A stretch of DNA of 64,000 nt, taken from NCBI GenBank assembly GCA_020726505.1, contig JAHLEZ010000015.1:1240001-1304000 (forward strand). Reading direction: 5' to 3'. A program made the position numbers and the translations under genes. The DNA is from Leptodontidium sp. MPI-SDFR-AT-0119 (lineage: Eukaryota > Ascomycota > Leotiomycetes > Helotiales > Leptodontidiaceae). Numbering within the stretch: position 1 is the first letter of the stretch; the number at the start of each line of letters is the position of its first letter. Below the pieces are notes generated by a model. That model did no database searches and was not told where the DNA came from. It saw only the letters and a list, made by a program, of their open reading frames with translations. Shown here in pieces: positions 21,602 through 33,319 of this stretch.

Positions 21602-23914
21602 ATGTCCCATAACCAGAGACAGGCGCCTCAACCTCCTCCCCAAATCCTAAAATCCAACACTGAGATCCTCGAAGAAGACAGGATCGCTGATTACTCAATG
21701 GCAAGCTGCACAGTCTCAACTCACGCACAATATTCGCCCCGACAGAGTTACTTTCGCCAATACCATTGTCCCCCTTGTCGCCATTGAGAATTCCATCAAC
21801 ATCCACACTCCGATCCTCACACTCTACGAGATGACATCCACTCGCCTAGATGTGGGGAAGGCATCGAATGAGGTACGGAAACTACCAGACGAGTTCAAAT
21901 CGGAACGGATGAAAGATCGAGGGCTTTTTGAGCTGATAGATGCTGTTCGGATGAGGGAGGAAGAAGATGTTGATCCGGAATCGAGACGGCTGGTTGAGAG
22001 GATGCATAGGGGGGTTGTCATGAATAGGGTTGAATATAGAAGAGAACACGAGGGGACGCTTCAAAGTCATCCAGGACAGGATCAGTCATCTTGCCACTGA
22101 GTTCCAGAGGAATAGGACTGGTAAGCTGTGTCCTAGCTTCTTGGATTGACATACAATGGCCAGCAGGGCAAGATTCCAAGTGCTCTGGAAACCCACGAAA
22201 GATACGAACAAGATACGTGCTAATTTGGTTGCCATAGCTGATGCGGGCCATATCTGGTTCACCCTGGACTAGCTAGACGTTGCACCCAAAGACGTCCTCT
22301 CCAACCTTGAACTCGGCCAAGGCGAGAACGAAGGTAAAGTGAAGATAAACCTCGATGATTACAACCATTGCAAAGTCTCCACTTCCGTCAAAGACTCAGA
22401 GACTCGACAGAAGTTCGAATTTGCAACGAGTAATAAGTGTGCCCAGAACGTGCCATTACTAAAGGAGGTTGTTGTGCTGAGAGCTGAAGCGGCGAAGTTG
22501 CTGGGGTATGAGAGTCATGCTGCGCTCAGGCTGGAGGATAGGATAGCGAAGACGCCGGAGACGGTGATTGCGTTTTTGGAGGGCTTGAGATCACGGCTGG
22601 TGGGGAGTGGGAAGGAGGAGCTTGATAAATTGAAAGGTTGGTAGGTTGGTTTACGTATCTGTCTTTAGTCTCCTGGGACAACTCGAAAGGTGTCTCTAGA
22701 TAAAGTCCACAGTAAACAATACTGATTTCTTTCACAGAGCTCAATCGAAAAGACTTCGAAGCGAGAGGAGAATCCTTCGACAACTGTTCCTACCCTTGGT
22801 ACTACGCCTTCTATAACCGGCAACTTGTCAAGGAGGAATACTCCGTCGACATGAAGAAAGTCGGAGAATATTTCGAAGTCCACACGACCATGCAGAAAAT
22901 TCTCAAGAACTTCGAGGAATTGTTCGGTCTCCAGTTTCACGACATTAGGCGTCAAGATGCTGTGGTGTGGGACGAGGAGGCGCTCGGTGGAGGGTTTTTG
23001 GGATACCTCTATCTTGACTTGTTTGATCGTGATTATAAGGATTCGGGGATTTTCAATTGTACTTTGGAGCTGGTGAGATTTCTTGGCATGACTTTTGAGT
23101 GTAATGAATTGATGATATATAGGGATATATGAGAGAGGATGGCACACGCCATTATCCTAGCACGGTTCTTTTCTGCTCGTTCTTCAAGCATACGCCGGCT
23201 AAGCCTTGTCTACTATCGCAATTTAACCTGGTAATGCTATTTCATGAGTAAGCCATGATCGGAGTCACTTCCCAATTTCTCCCGGTACACTGCAACATAT
23301 GTTAACTCCTTGATCCCCCAGGTTCGGTCATGGAATCCATAACTTGGTATCCAAAACTAAATACTCAACCACCCAAAATCATCCCAGATGAGATAGTTGC
23401 GGGTATTGTGGGATCAAAATATTGCGGCAAGCCTGGTTTCTTACTTGGTCAAGTGCTGTTCGCTCTAGTCGACATCAAAATGCACCTCCACCAGGACACC
23501 GAAACTGGGAAGTGCATGGACTTAACACGAGAGTATAACGAGATGGTCACGGAGATCCAGATGTTCAACGTTCCTCGATATAGAGCAGATTGAGCATCTC
23601 CTTTTGTCCTCAGTAGCCATTTCATGGAAGAGTATGATGCTGGGTATTACAGCTATCTCTTGTAAGCAAAGAAACCCCCCCTCCCCCCATAACATTGGTA
23701 TCATGCTGATAGACGCCGAAGCTCTCAAGTGTATTCCACGGATATGTTTTACTCGGCTTTCGCAGGAGATCTGACTAACAGGGCCGAGGGCCGTAGATAT
23801 TGGACGGTCTTGCTTGAGAAGGGAGGGAGTCAGGACGAGATGAAGACTTTGAAAGAGTTCTTGGGGAGAGATCCTAGTATTGAGCCTTTCTACAAAGATC
23901 TTGCTTTGGATTAA
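21602..23914 (+). pseudogene. Decayed M3-family metallopeptidase (thimet oligopeptidase/saccharolysin type)
   Basis: The whole length of an M3 oligopeptidase gene can be followed in order, but through broken frames. The start is PPPQILKSNTEILEEDR. A frame change near 21660-21705 leads to VTFANTIVPL and KASNEVRKLPDEFKSERMKD. Another near 22045 leads to FKVIQDRISHLATEFQRN. A stop lies just before LDVAPKDVLS (22266-22270). The middle (22339-22640) and VVWDEE to GYLYLDLFDRDY are well kept, with plausible introns. The zinc motif HEFGHGIHNL survives across an intron near 23246-23330. Right after KTKYST about fifty residues are missing, including the region with the third zinc ligand (FVEAPSQ in relatives), and the frame shifts. 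The tail YSTDMFYSAF to GGSQDEMKTLKEFLGR is intact. The ancestral enzyme degraded short peptides in the cytosol; this copy cannot be catalytic. Confidence 0.88.
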
Positions 23915-25083
23915 GAAGAAGAATCTTTTATTCAGTACCAAGGGTTCTCTACTACAATTTATGGTTGTGAAATTTAGGGTGTATCGTTTCTATCCTGTCG
24001 GGGATGTTGCTCGTCGCAGTTATTTCTTTTGTTCGGCTCAGGTTTACACTTGAAAGTGGCTTGGATGCTCAGGGTATGCACCTGCGATTGTGAATTATGA
24101 AAGTTCTGTAAGATATTATTGACTATCATTGCCAGTTGCGGGCTTCTTAGAACGGAATGTGATTGTGGAGTCCTGATGCCGCTGAAGCCCCGGAACGTTC
24201 TCGCTTAGTGATGGGACATCAACAAGAACGTAGTATACCTTGGAACATCCGTGAATTGATGATCTAAGCTAAATTGTGGAATAATATAAAGATATCCAAG
24301 ACAGTAAAAGTCATATTTCTGATCCGCGCTTTCTTCCTCTGTCTAGTGACTCGAGACGTAATTTGAGGAGTTGTTCTCGTTTCTCGAAGAGAGAGATCTG
24401 ATCTGGTGTCTTTCGAGCCGGAGTAGGAGGCTTAGTAGTAAGTACCATTGTACAGATATCCAGAGGGCTCTGTAATAGTTTCTCGTGTCAAAGTCGACTC
24501 CGAGAGTGAGTTACAGTACTTGTAGAAGTCGCCTAGAAAGCGCGGGACCTAAGCTAGGCTATATCTGAGGCAGTACAGCATCTAGGCAGACTTCGGAGGA
24601 ATTTTCTTGCTTACTCTTCACCACTGTACGTAGCTAAGCCGAGCCTGTCTAAAGTCTCAAAGTAATTTCGGGACATTTAGTCTAAGAAAAACTCAGGTGT
24701 AAGCAAGCCGTATTTTGGCAATTCGCTTTGTTGGGTACGAATTTGGCCCTGTGTGTATTTGTTACATGAAATCCACTTGAGAGCACCGGCATAAAGGAAC
24801 TCATAACGGTACAAACCTTGAGCAATTATAATCCATTAACATTATAAGATGTATCCTGAATTCCATTTGAGATTTCTAGTGAGATTAAGTTTTAATGGTG
24901 ATGTTTAAAAAAGGAGATGTCAAAATACGCCTATCCCGAAACGGTCGAGTAAATGCCCCACAACAGCTCGGCTCGTGCTACCCCAGATTTCCACTCCTAG
25001 CTCAGCAACCTCAAGTCCCGATTCTCGACAAAACATCAATAACAAAGTCTTCCAATAGACAGTAAACCCCACGACCACCCAAT
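23915..25083. other. Intergenic region
   Basis: About 1.17 kb of fairly AT-rich sequence downstream of the pseudogene and upstream of the Tls1-like gene. No supported gene, RNA or clear repeat. Confidence 0.55.
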
Positions 25084-26465
25084 ATGTCAACCTCACCAGT
25101 TCCAGTCCCAATCTCCGCCCCCGAGTCCTCGAGCACACCTCTCTTCCGCCCCTCCAAAAAGCGCAAAATCTACCGCCAACGCGCAACCACAGACGACGAA
25201 CCTGCCCCTCCCTCCTCCCTCTCCCCACCGCCCCCAGCACTCACAGCAACAGCGCCTATACCCACAGCACAAAGCCTCGATGAGTTAATATCAACAGCCC
25301 GCGCCTCCTCTCCCCAAAATGACGACGCCTCCACACAGAACGAAGCCGTATCCATGGCCGAGATCCTACGACTACGGAAGAAGAACAAATCGCGCGGCGG
25401 CGTGGAGTTCAAGGCCAGCGGCCACGTAGCTAGAGATGAGGAGGGTGAATTGATCGTAAGACCTGAAGAGGAGAAGGGTCTTGATGCCCTGGGGACTAGT
25501 GGTGTGCCGAGGAAGTTTGCGCCGCAGACGGGCACGGTGGGGGATGTGAATAGGCATATGTGAGTCTTTCCTTTCTAATTTATTTTTTTCGAGTTTGATT
25601 ATGTGGAGACGAGAGGGTGTGGATTTTACAGGGCCGTGACTGATAGAGGAAGGATGGCTTATATAGATTCGGAATTAGCTAAACGACGTGCGCCTGAGGG
25701 CTCGCAAGCTTCCTCTTTACAAACAGGCCAGGAGTCCGGTGTGGCTGCAGCTACGAAGTCTACGACGTCTACGGCAAATACATCTATAATTACTGGTTCT
25801 GGAAATGGGATGACATTGCCTAGCCATGCGAGAAACAAAGACCCGACGCAGCGCCAACCGGCGACGATTGGGAAGCTGCAGGAGATAGATCTCGGTGATG
25901 AAGCGAGGAATCGAAATATCGAGCGCACGAACAACGCGAGGAGGAGGATGGATGGAGAGGTTGTAGAGGAGGTTGTGCAGGGAGGGAAGAAGAAGAAGGT
26001 TAGGTTGAATAGGGATGGGAGTGTGTGGGTGCCGAGGAAGAGGAGAGGGAGTGATGATATCAAAAGGGATCAATTGGTCGAGGCTGTGTTGAGGGAGAAT
26101 AGATGTATGTCCTCATCCTTTACTCCATCCCTTTCTCGTTTTTTCCTCTATTGGAAGATTATGTTTTATCATGAGGAACTGTACTAACCAAGCGTTCTTT
26201 AGTGGAAATCTACGAAGAGCCTCCCCCTGAACCAGAGAGGATCAATGATGATCAAGCGGCAGACGACAGGATCGCAGAAGAGTTCCGGAGAGATTTCCTG
26301 GATCAGGTGTCTGCGCGACAGAGGAAGAAGGCGGCGCCTGCGCAACCGGCTGCTAGAGGCCCTGGTGGGAAGAAGGAAGAGGAGATCATGAAGGGGCCGA
26401 AGTTAGGTGGGAGTAGGAGCGCGAGAGCCGCTATGAGGGAGGCAATGTTGAAGGAGAAGAAGTGA
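25084..26465 (+). CDS. tls1: Tls1/C9orf78 (HCA59) family spliceosome-associated protein
   Basis: Three exons, 25084-25559, 25632-26104 and 26203-26465, encode 403 residues. The protein is hydrophilic and Pro/Ser-rich at the start, then contains the HCA59 domain: SMAEILRLRKKNKSRGGVEF, the signature RKFAPQTGTVGDVNRHM and, after the first intron, MAYIDSELAKRR. A basic stretch (GGKKKKVRLNRDGS) and an acidic-basic C-terminal coil follow. In fission yeast Tls1, and in human C9orf78, this family binds the helicase Brr2 and tunes splicing; Tls1 thereby affects telomere length and silencing. A nuclear role in pre-mRNA splicing is inferred from family membership. Intron 1 falls exactly between HM and the next conserved block, with AVTDRGR inserted before MAYIDSE. 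Confidence 0.9.
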
Positions 26466-29054
26466 CGGGGTTGAGTGGTTCGGGTCTGTAATCCAGATTC
26501 AGATAGCATGGAAGGAGGCTGGATATTTTATCCATCAATGGGCTGCTTAATGAATGCCATTCCTTCTGAATTGGAGCTATCAGGAGAAGCTGTATTCAAC
26601 CTCTTTCAAACGAGCAGTACTCCTCGGCCTCGACCAACTGGAGAGATAGGTAGCGGCCTGAGTATCTTTGAATGTATGAAAAACTAGGTGTAGAATTGAA
26701 TTTATCTGGGAGGTGTGCTAGGTCATGATTGCTGTCGGTACCGCTCAAGCAACATTAGTGTTGATGATCAAGAGCAAGCTGGGCTAGCTAGCAGTCCAAA
26801 ACCTCGAAAGATCTAGAATTTCCTCACCCTTGCTAGCTACTCATTCCTCTCGATTTTGTGAAGATCTCCGAGTTTGCAAGAAATTTGGAAGCGTACTACT
26901 ACTTTCTTTCACTCGACTGGCAACCAGAAGTCTGAAGAGAATGGAATTAAACGTAAAGGCAACCACCTATCAATGTGGTAGGACCATTTGATCTGAATAT
27001 CTATCTATCTGCGCAGAGCGCTGAAATATAAACCAGATATCCCTGTAACTTTCTGTTCTATGTGTTTCACACTCTGTTGCGCGCGCTCGCACTGCTTACC
27101 TGGAGTCTTGAGATGAGACGACTGCATGAATCGGGTAGTCCTGATCCGGCAGCGACGCATCGTTCTAGAAATACCACAGGCCGGCTTGCGAGTGGAAAGG
27201 CAATCGCCGTCTTGGCTAAGTGACTGGTCTAGGAGCAGCTTGGGAGTTGAGACGTGGATTTGAATTTGAAGCTTTTGATGGTATTTAAGAGCTTGAGAGT
27301 CTGAGAGGAAGATCTTTTTTCATAAGCGACTGCTACTGTAAGTTCAGCAGGCGAACGAGTGAGCGGCTGGAGAGTTAGCAGCTGTATCAGAATAAGGTTG
27401 GACAATTAACTTAACGCAACCACGACGTTGATGGGTGTTGGAGGAATGAGCACAGTGGAGACACACGGCAACTTTGTTCTCAACTCGCTATTATGAATGA
27501 ATAATGAAGCAATTGTGACCTGGTATCCTCGTTGCTGGCTGGTCGTGAAAATCTCAAACGAGTACTCCCGTACCGAGGATACACTTGAATTCTGCATGCC
27601 GAGAACTGATTGATAATAAAATGGAAAACTCCTGTAGATCTGACGACAGCCCTACAAAATAGTCTTTTCTTTCTGCACTTCTGCATGACCTTTGAAGAGA
27701 AAGTCGTCGTCACTTCTTCTCCTGCCAACTCTGGCACGGGCCAAGCCCAAGAATTTGGCTGTGTACATTTGAGACCTCACCAAGCCGACAAGCCTTTCCC
27801 CCGTGGGACTGGAAACATCATCCCCACAGGATGCGAAACGAACGGTTCCAGAGAAGGGATGGGCATCCGATGTTCGGATTGTAGAAGGAGACTTGGATGG
27901 GTTGGTTTGCTGAGTACGATTGCGAAGAGAGGATAAAGAGGGAGAGGAAGACGAAGAGGAGGAGGACGAATAAAAACAGACAAGAAGCAATGACAAGATA
28001 TCTCGCAACAAGAATTCAAGGTTCGGTAAATACTGCCTGCCCCTCCCCAGCCCAGCCGTCCCCCCCTTGCCGCATTGGATCTCAAATAGAGTCTCTTGCC
28101 AAGGCACTGCGCCTCCTCGTCTAAGGCTGCCCGGACAAACTGTACCTGCACCTTCCCTTCCCCTGCATAAGTCGATCGACGACGCTTGCCGAACGTCATA
28201 TCCTCGACAGAAACGACAACCATAGCCGGATGGCTTGCCCGGCTCTGGGAGGTCCGGCTTGTCCAAGACGTCTCGTTCGGTAACGCGTTTTGTGATTTGA
28301 AAAGATTGAGGATGGTGAGGATGGTGAGCATGGTGACAGTGGCAGTGGCGGCGACAGTGCAGTGACGTTGACGGTGACTCGAGGGATTCGATGCTAGGTA
28401 GGAGGAGGATGAGCCGAGGTTGAAGCTATTTACGGAAGTACAACAAAAGCCCAGCCAGGACAGCTGAGCATCCATCGATCCATTCACGTCCACTTCTCGC
28501 CCAGAAAGGAGGGAAAGGGAGGGGAGGAGTGAAATAAGTTTGAAGCGAAGAGAAGATAAGGAAGGGTGTTGACTTCATCAAACGCTAGTGTTTCCTTTTA
28601 TCGTGATCGTGTCGACTTGCCTCGTGCGAGCCGCACCCCCCCCTGGCTGGTTGGAGATCCACGCTTCTTCCACGCTCCCTTCGGTACGACAAGACCTCAC
28701 CTTCGTTCGCACTCGCACTCACATTCACTTTTTCCATTCACTCTTTGGTCGTCCAAGAATAAAGTACAAATCTCCACCCTTTCCCGCCGACTCAGCCTTT
28801 AACTGAGACTCCATGCGCCTGCGTCCCCCGAACATGCTCTCGACGAGCACAAGGACGTGGACAGTGTAACGACCTCAGCTCCGAACTGGTACAAGAAAGA
28901 CGATCCCCTCTTTTCGCCGACCTCTCCGCCGACGAGGGGTACACGATAATTCAATTCAATTCGATCTCCGCTTGCTCTTGCACCTCATACTATGTCCTTG
29001 GACTTCTCTTCGACATCGAAAGCAACAAATACTACCACCACATAATCTGCAAAG
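26466..29054. other. Long intergenic region upstream of the MBL-fold gene
   Basis: About 2.6 kb. The last part (28560-29054) is CT-rich and looks like a fungal promoter plus 5' leader. A long reading frame without family features exists on the minus strand (27777-28493) but is not supported as a gene. No RNA or mobile element seen. Confidence 0.5.
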
Positions 29055-30263
29055 ATGTCGTTAACCGTCAAGCATCTCAATTCCGATGCCTCGTTCCTCC
29101 TTACCTTCCAGCCGCTCCTCTCGTTTCCTCCTCCACCTGGTCAATCACCAAGCACCTTCACCGTCGTTCTCGATCCATGGCTGGTAGGCCCTTCGAAGTT
29201 CTTGCACTCCAAGTTCTCCATCTCAAGACACAAGGCCGAATCATGTATTGCGTCTCTGAACCAACTTCCCGAAGTCGACATCGTCGTTATATCCCAGGAC
29301 AAGAGCGACCATTGCCATAAAGAGACCCTCACACAGTTGCCCAGAAGTGGTGGAAAGACCCTGATCCTCGCTGAGCCATCGGCCGCCAAAGTCATTCGAG
29401 GCTGGAAGTACTTTGCTCCTGAGAAGGTCATCACTCTCCCCAAATTCGAAGATCCTCGATCTGGCAAGAAATCAAACATCTACCGAATTCCAATCCCGTC
29501 AACCTCTCCCAATGGCCATCCAGGCGAAGTCACAGTCACCTTCCTCGCGCAGAAGCCAGACATCACTCGAGTCCACACTGCCATTGGCATTACCTACCGA
29601 CCCCCATACAACTTCGATACCTCCTTCGAGATGACCCCTCCCGCTACTCCAAAGTCGCAAAGCTTCTCCAGTACCTACAACGACCAAGCCCTCTCTGTCA
29701 TTCACGCCCCTCATGGTTGTACATACAAGACCATCGAACGTTACGCTACATCTCATCTCATTGAGCAAGCAGCCCTCCCTCTTACAGCTCTTCTTCACTG
29801 CTTCGATCGCATCCAGAACGTCTGGTATCTAGGAGGCAATATCTGTAGTGGACTTCCAGGTGGTCAGAGAATCGCTCAGGGTCTGTGTGCAAAAGTCTGG
29901 ATCAGTGCTCATGATGGCGAGAAGGAACTTAAGGGCATGGCGAACAAGAAGATTGTCGTGCAGAAGTTTGAGCGAGAGGAGGTGGAGAGTGTGATCAGTC
30001 CTCGCAGCGCGAAAACCCCCACCAAGAGATCCGGTACCCAAGCTGTCGTACTTGACGTTGGAGAGGAGATCCGCTTGTCGAGCAGCATGAGCCTCGGACC
30101 TGGAGATGATGATGAGTCTGAGAAGCAAGTCAACCTAGGCGCCGTTCAGTATCACCATCCAAAACCATCCGTCGTCAGTTCCGAGAAGCAAATGATCACA
30201 GAAGCAGGATCACTCGGATATCCAGTCACATCTGCTGTGACTGCTATTCGCAGCAGCGTCTGA
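29055..30263 (+). CDS. Metallo-beta-lactamase-fold protein with altered metal site
   Basis: A single uninterrupted exon of 402 residues. The N-terminus has the MBL beginning (VKHLNSDASFLLTF and VVLDPWLVGPS) followed by strand-loop VDIVVISQDKSDHCHKETL. The last segment sits where MBL enzymes carry the motif S/T-H-x-H-x-D-H, but here the two first histidines are Gln and Lys (SQDKSDH), so only Asp and His remain. Further matches to UlaG-like/Zn-hydrolase proteins are TLILAEPSAAKVIRGW, EVTVTFLAQKP and the TALLHCFDRIQNVWYLGGN segment, which may belong to the second half of the fold. The C-terminal 90 residues are Ser/Glu-rich and probably disordered. It may be a non-hydrolytic or single-metal member; the substrate is unknown. 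The ATG chosen is the first, in a good context after a CT-rich leader. Confidence 0.85.
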   Translation: MSLTVKHLNSDASFLLTFQPLLSFPPPPGQSPSTFTVVLDPWLVGPSKFLHSKFSISRHKAESCIASLNQLPEVDIVVISQDKSDHCHKETLTQLPRSGGKTLILAEPSAAKVIRGWKYFAPEKVITLPKFEDPRSGKKSNIYRIPIPSTSPNGHPGEVTVTFLAQKPDITRVHTAIGITYRPPYNFDTSFEMTPPATPKSQSFSSTYNDQALSVIHAPHGCTYKTIERYATSHLIEQAALPLTALLHCFDRIQNVWYLGGNICSGLPGGQRIAQGLCAKVWISAHDGEKELKGMANKKIVVQKFEREEVESVISPRSAKTPTKRSGTQAVVLDVGEEIRLSSSMSLGPGDDDESEKQVNLGAVQYHHPKPSVVSSEKQMITEAGSLGYPVTSAVTAIRSSV

Positions 30264-31338
30264 ACACCAAAACAAGACACCTCACAACCACTTGATCGCC
30301 CTCTATGATCATATGAGCTATAGCTACCTGTTCCCTTGAACATCTGGCATCTACCTCTACTCTGGTTTTACGACTTTCTCTTAATTTTTGTCCTGCAAAA
30401 TGTGTCTATTTGGACATATGTGTTCTTCCTCTACTTTCTTCCATTTGGCGTACCAAAAGGGGACTAACGAATGACACGAAATGTAAATTAGCATAGCAAT
30501 CGGCGTTTATACTTTGCTTTTCTTTAATTTGGGAAAGGAAGAGGGAGCGAGTGGGAGTGAGGGAGAGGGGTGGCTAGCTGGCTCCTTTTTTGAACAACCG
30601 ACACGACACGATACTATGATGAGAGATACCCCAGGGGTTTGCGAGAGCTATCAGATGAGATGGCAAGAATACGTTTGTTTGTAGAGAAGAAAAAAAACAG
30701 AACGAAATAATAAAATGTGTAATTGGACTACTAAAAGCAATGTCTTCTTCTCCTCATGCATTCTTTCCTTCGCTTGTGGGATTCAAAAATTGTCAGATTC
30801 TGTCCATAAGTCGATTGATACCGAACAAAAACACCTTGGAAACTTGAGGTTTTGACCTCTGTTTACTGAGGGGCTTCGTTGTGCGCTAATTAATTAGTTA
30901 CCTTGGGGAGAAGACAGTGCCGTAGTATACTTGGACAAACCCATTCGACTAGTCGCTATTGATTACAGGCCTAGCTTGGCTGGCCGTGTTACATTGATTT
31001 GACTGATACAGCACGTAAATGGAATAGTCAATCAATGTTGTTCTTGAGCAGGGTGGGATTGGGAAGAAGGGAGCGAGAAGCTAGACTGGGCTCGCGTGCC
31101 ATATCATTTGAGAGAACCGAGGTGGGTTTTTTTTACCGGTGAGGGGGGATTCTTTTGTTTGGTGAGTACGTTGAAGGCCGTTTCGTGGGGGTTTGAATGT
31201 TTTAAATGAACTCCTAGATTGCTGAAGAAGAAGAGGGAGGGCTGCTTTGATAGTCTGGGTTGGGACGATTTTCCTTTCGCGAATGTCGGAAGTTCCAAGA
31301 ATGAGCATTGTTTTCCCTGTTATGATGCTTTCCTAGCC
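30264..31338. other. Convergent intergenic region
   Basis: About 1.07 kb between two converging genes. It holds 3' UTR sequence and one copy of a 23-bp motif (30808-30830) that recurs at 33213-33235. No gene seen. Confidence 0.5.
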
Positions 31339-32712
31339 TTAACACGGGAATAGTCTATATAAGAAGCCGAAATTCGAATCGTGATACAACCTCACATGAT
31401 TTCCCCATTCGTACTCCTCATTCGCCGCCGACATCGTCATATTGACTGCGTTCCCATCGTATTTGGTATCAACGTTCACAAACGATCTGACGTGCATGTT
31501 CCATGAATGCTCAACCTCAGCCTTTACTTTCCCCAAGAGATCAAAGAAGCTCTCCGCATCGGCGGCGGCTTTAAAGCCGAAATTCACAACGACACCATCA
31601 GGTCGACTTTTCCAAGTCCCGCTCTGTGGGCTTGCAGAATCAACGTGTACCGTCCATCCCTCACGATATTCCACTTTGGCAAAGGCAAAGTCGACAAATA
31701 GCTTTCCTGATGAGTACGTTCTCAGACAAGTGGGATAATCGCTCTGCCTTAACTTGCTGAAATTGGCAGGGTCGCTCCCATATCGTGTAAGGGTCTGTTT
31801 GAATGCTTCCGGAATATCGAATATTTGGACGCATGCAATTCTGCCTTCCCGGATGACCAATCCCAGCTCGCAATCTTGAATCAAGAGTCTCGGTAAATTA
31901 TTCGAGGAAACCGGCTCGCCATCAAAGCTCACGGTAGCCGCTTTCCAACGCTTTGCAGCGATGGTGGAAAGCAGATCTTTCTGAAGCGGTCGAAAGGTAG
32001 GAAGATCTATCTGGTCAGCAACTTTCCCGCTAGCGGTACTGCCGGCAGTCTGGATTTCCGAAGTCTGAGTCGCAGCTGTTCGGGTCGTCACTGGCACGTT
32101 GTAGGAGATGTTGACGTCGGGATGCTCGAAGTTCGGATGGCCTTCCTTCATGACCTCAAGGATCTCCTTGGCAAACTTTCGATTCTCCTGCAACTGAAGA
32201 ACGTTCTGGTGTAGCTTCTCCACGGTCTCGGCTACATTATTAAGCTGTTCACTGTAGCACGGTTCTGGTCAGATAGAGCGTTAGTTCATTCCGAGATTCC
32301 AGCCTCACGTGCTGAGACTCTGCAACATCAAATTAATGCTCGCTGTATATCTCTCCAACGCCACTCTCAGCTCCAAAACATCTTCTTTCTTCCACTGCCA
32401 CTTAACACACTTGGTCACCTGTCCCTTGATTGAGTAGTCCTTGGTCTTGATCTTAGACTTCACAACCAGCGCCTCGATTTTTCCAAGTGTGTCCTGGCAC
32501 CCATTGAACACAACCTTCGATTCGTCGGCCCATTTCCGCAAGAGCTCTTGATGGCTTTTGAGCCGTGTGAGAACAAAGTTGAAGATGCTAAGCTCGGTGG
32601 TTAGGTCTTCGATGTGGCGAGGCGCCTCTTTGATAGCGTCGAGGTACTAGTAGAGGCTGAGAAGGACCTTTGTGCAGGTCAGACAGAGCGCAGGGATTGA
32701 TACAGGATCCAT
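31339..32712 (-). pseudogene. PigL_N-type (fungal STAND N-terminal-like) protein gene with one nonsense codon
   Basis: Two exons on the minus strand, 32712-32309 and 32251-31339, form a 438-codon frame with one in-frame TAG at codon 22 (32649-32647). The start MDPVSIPALCLTCTKVLLSLY is typical of the fungal N-terminal domain (PigL_N) found before NACHT/STAND or ankyrin modules and in stand-alone proteins. The helical sequence resumes directly after the stop (YLDAIKEAPRHIEDLTTEL). The second exon has a coil, then a Thr/Ser linker and a C-terminal folded region (LPRLLIQDCELGLVIREGR onward) that I do not recognise; there is no NACHT domain. Relatives usually have Gln at the stop position, so CAG to TAG is the simple reading. 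Everything else is intact, so the event may be recent, strain-specific, or a sequencing error. Confidence 0.72.
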
Positions 32713-33319
32713 TTCGAGTGTGAAAGTTGCACGACAACGAGGGGGCCATGAAGGGGAGGTGCTGCCTTGTTAATGAATGTGCTGTGTTCGTAAGGCTGAG
32801 AGTCGGTGGTGGCAGTGCAGTGCAGTGCAGTTCCCCTCTCTTCGATGCTGACCTCAACCCTCAAGACGGCGCGAAGTCAACTTAAATCCATGCTTCCATT
32901 CCGCAACGACTTCGTTTCTCTAAACAACATTTGGAACGCTGGAACGCTTGACCACATCTGAACAAAACATCCGCCTCGCTTAGGGCGACCCCGACAGCAT
33001 CCCCTCCACCTTGCCACTAGATTTGACCCTTTGAAATCATTGATTCGACGCCCACAAAGCTTTTTTCAGATAATAGAATAAATACTTGGTAATGTGGATG
33101 ATACCTAGATGAATGTCGTCCAAATCTAGGACGAATGGTCTTAGCGAGCCCGAGGATCCGCCGGGGGTGGACGACTTGTAGGGTTCCTTCCGCCGGAACG
33201 ATGCACTCTGCTCAAGTCGATTGATACCGAACAAAACACCTCTGATTGTTCAAAAAGCACCAAAAGACGGCACTACAAATCCTTGAGTCCTAGAGGTTTC
33301 CCGCTGTATATTCTATGAC
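32713..33319. other. Intergenic region with copy of a dispersed motif
   Basis: About 600 bp; carries a 23-bp motif also found at 30808 and a 13-bp block (acgatgcactctg) that recurs near 34584. No gene seen. Confidence 0.5.

Noticed and set aside
21602..23914. RIP (repeat-induced point mutation) as the cause of decay
   Set aside because: Lesions are mainly indels and a deletion, without obvious CA-to-TA stops across the gene, so RIP is not the simplest reading.
27777..28493. 238-codon open stretch on the minus strand
   Set aside because: No recognisable domain, composition matches the CT-rich promoter strand, and it overlaps other open stretches on both strands. Treated as chance.
30600..31340. 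Possible tRNA or small RNA near AT-rich 3' sequence
   Set aside because: No paired arms with a consensus T-loop (GTTCRANNC) could be placed; the same test failed for the rest of the window.
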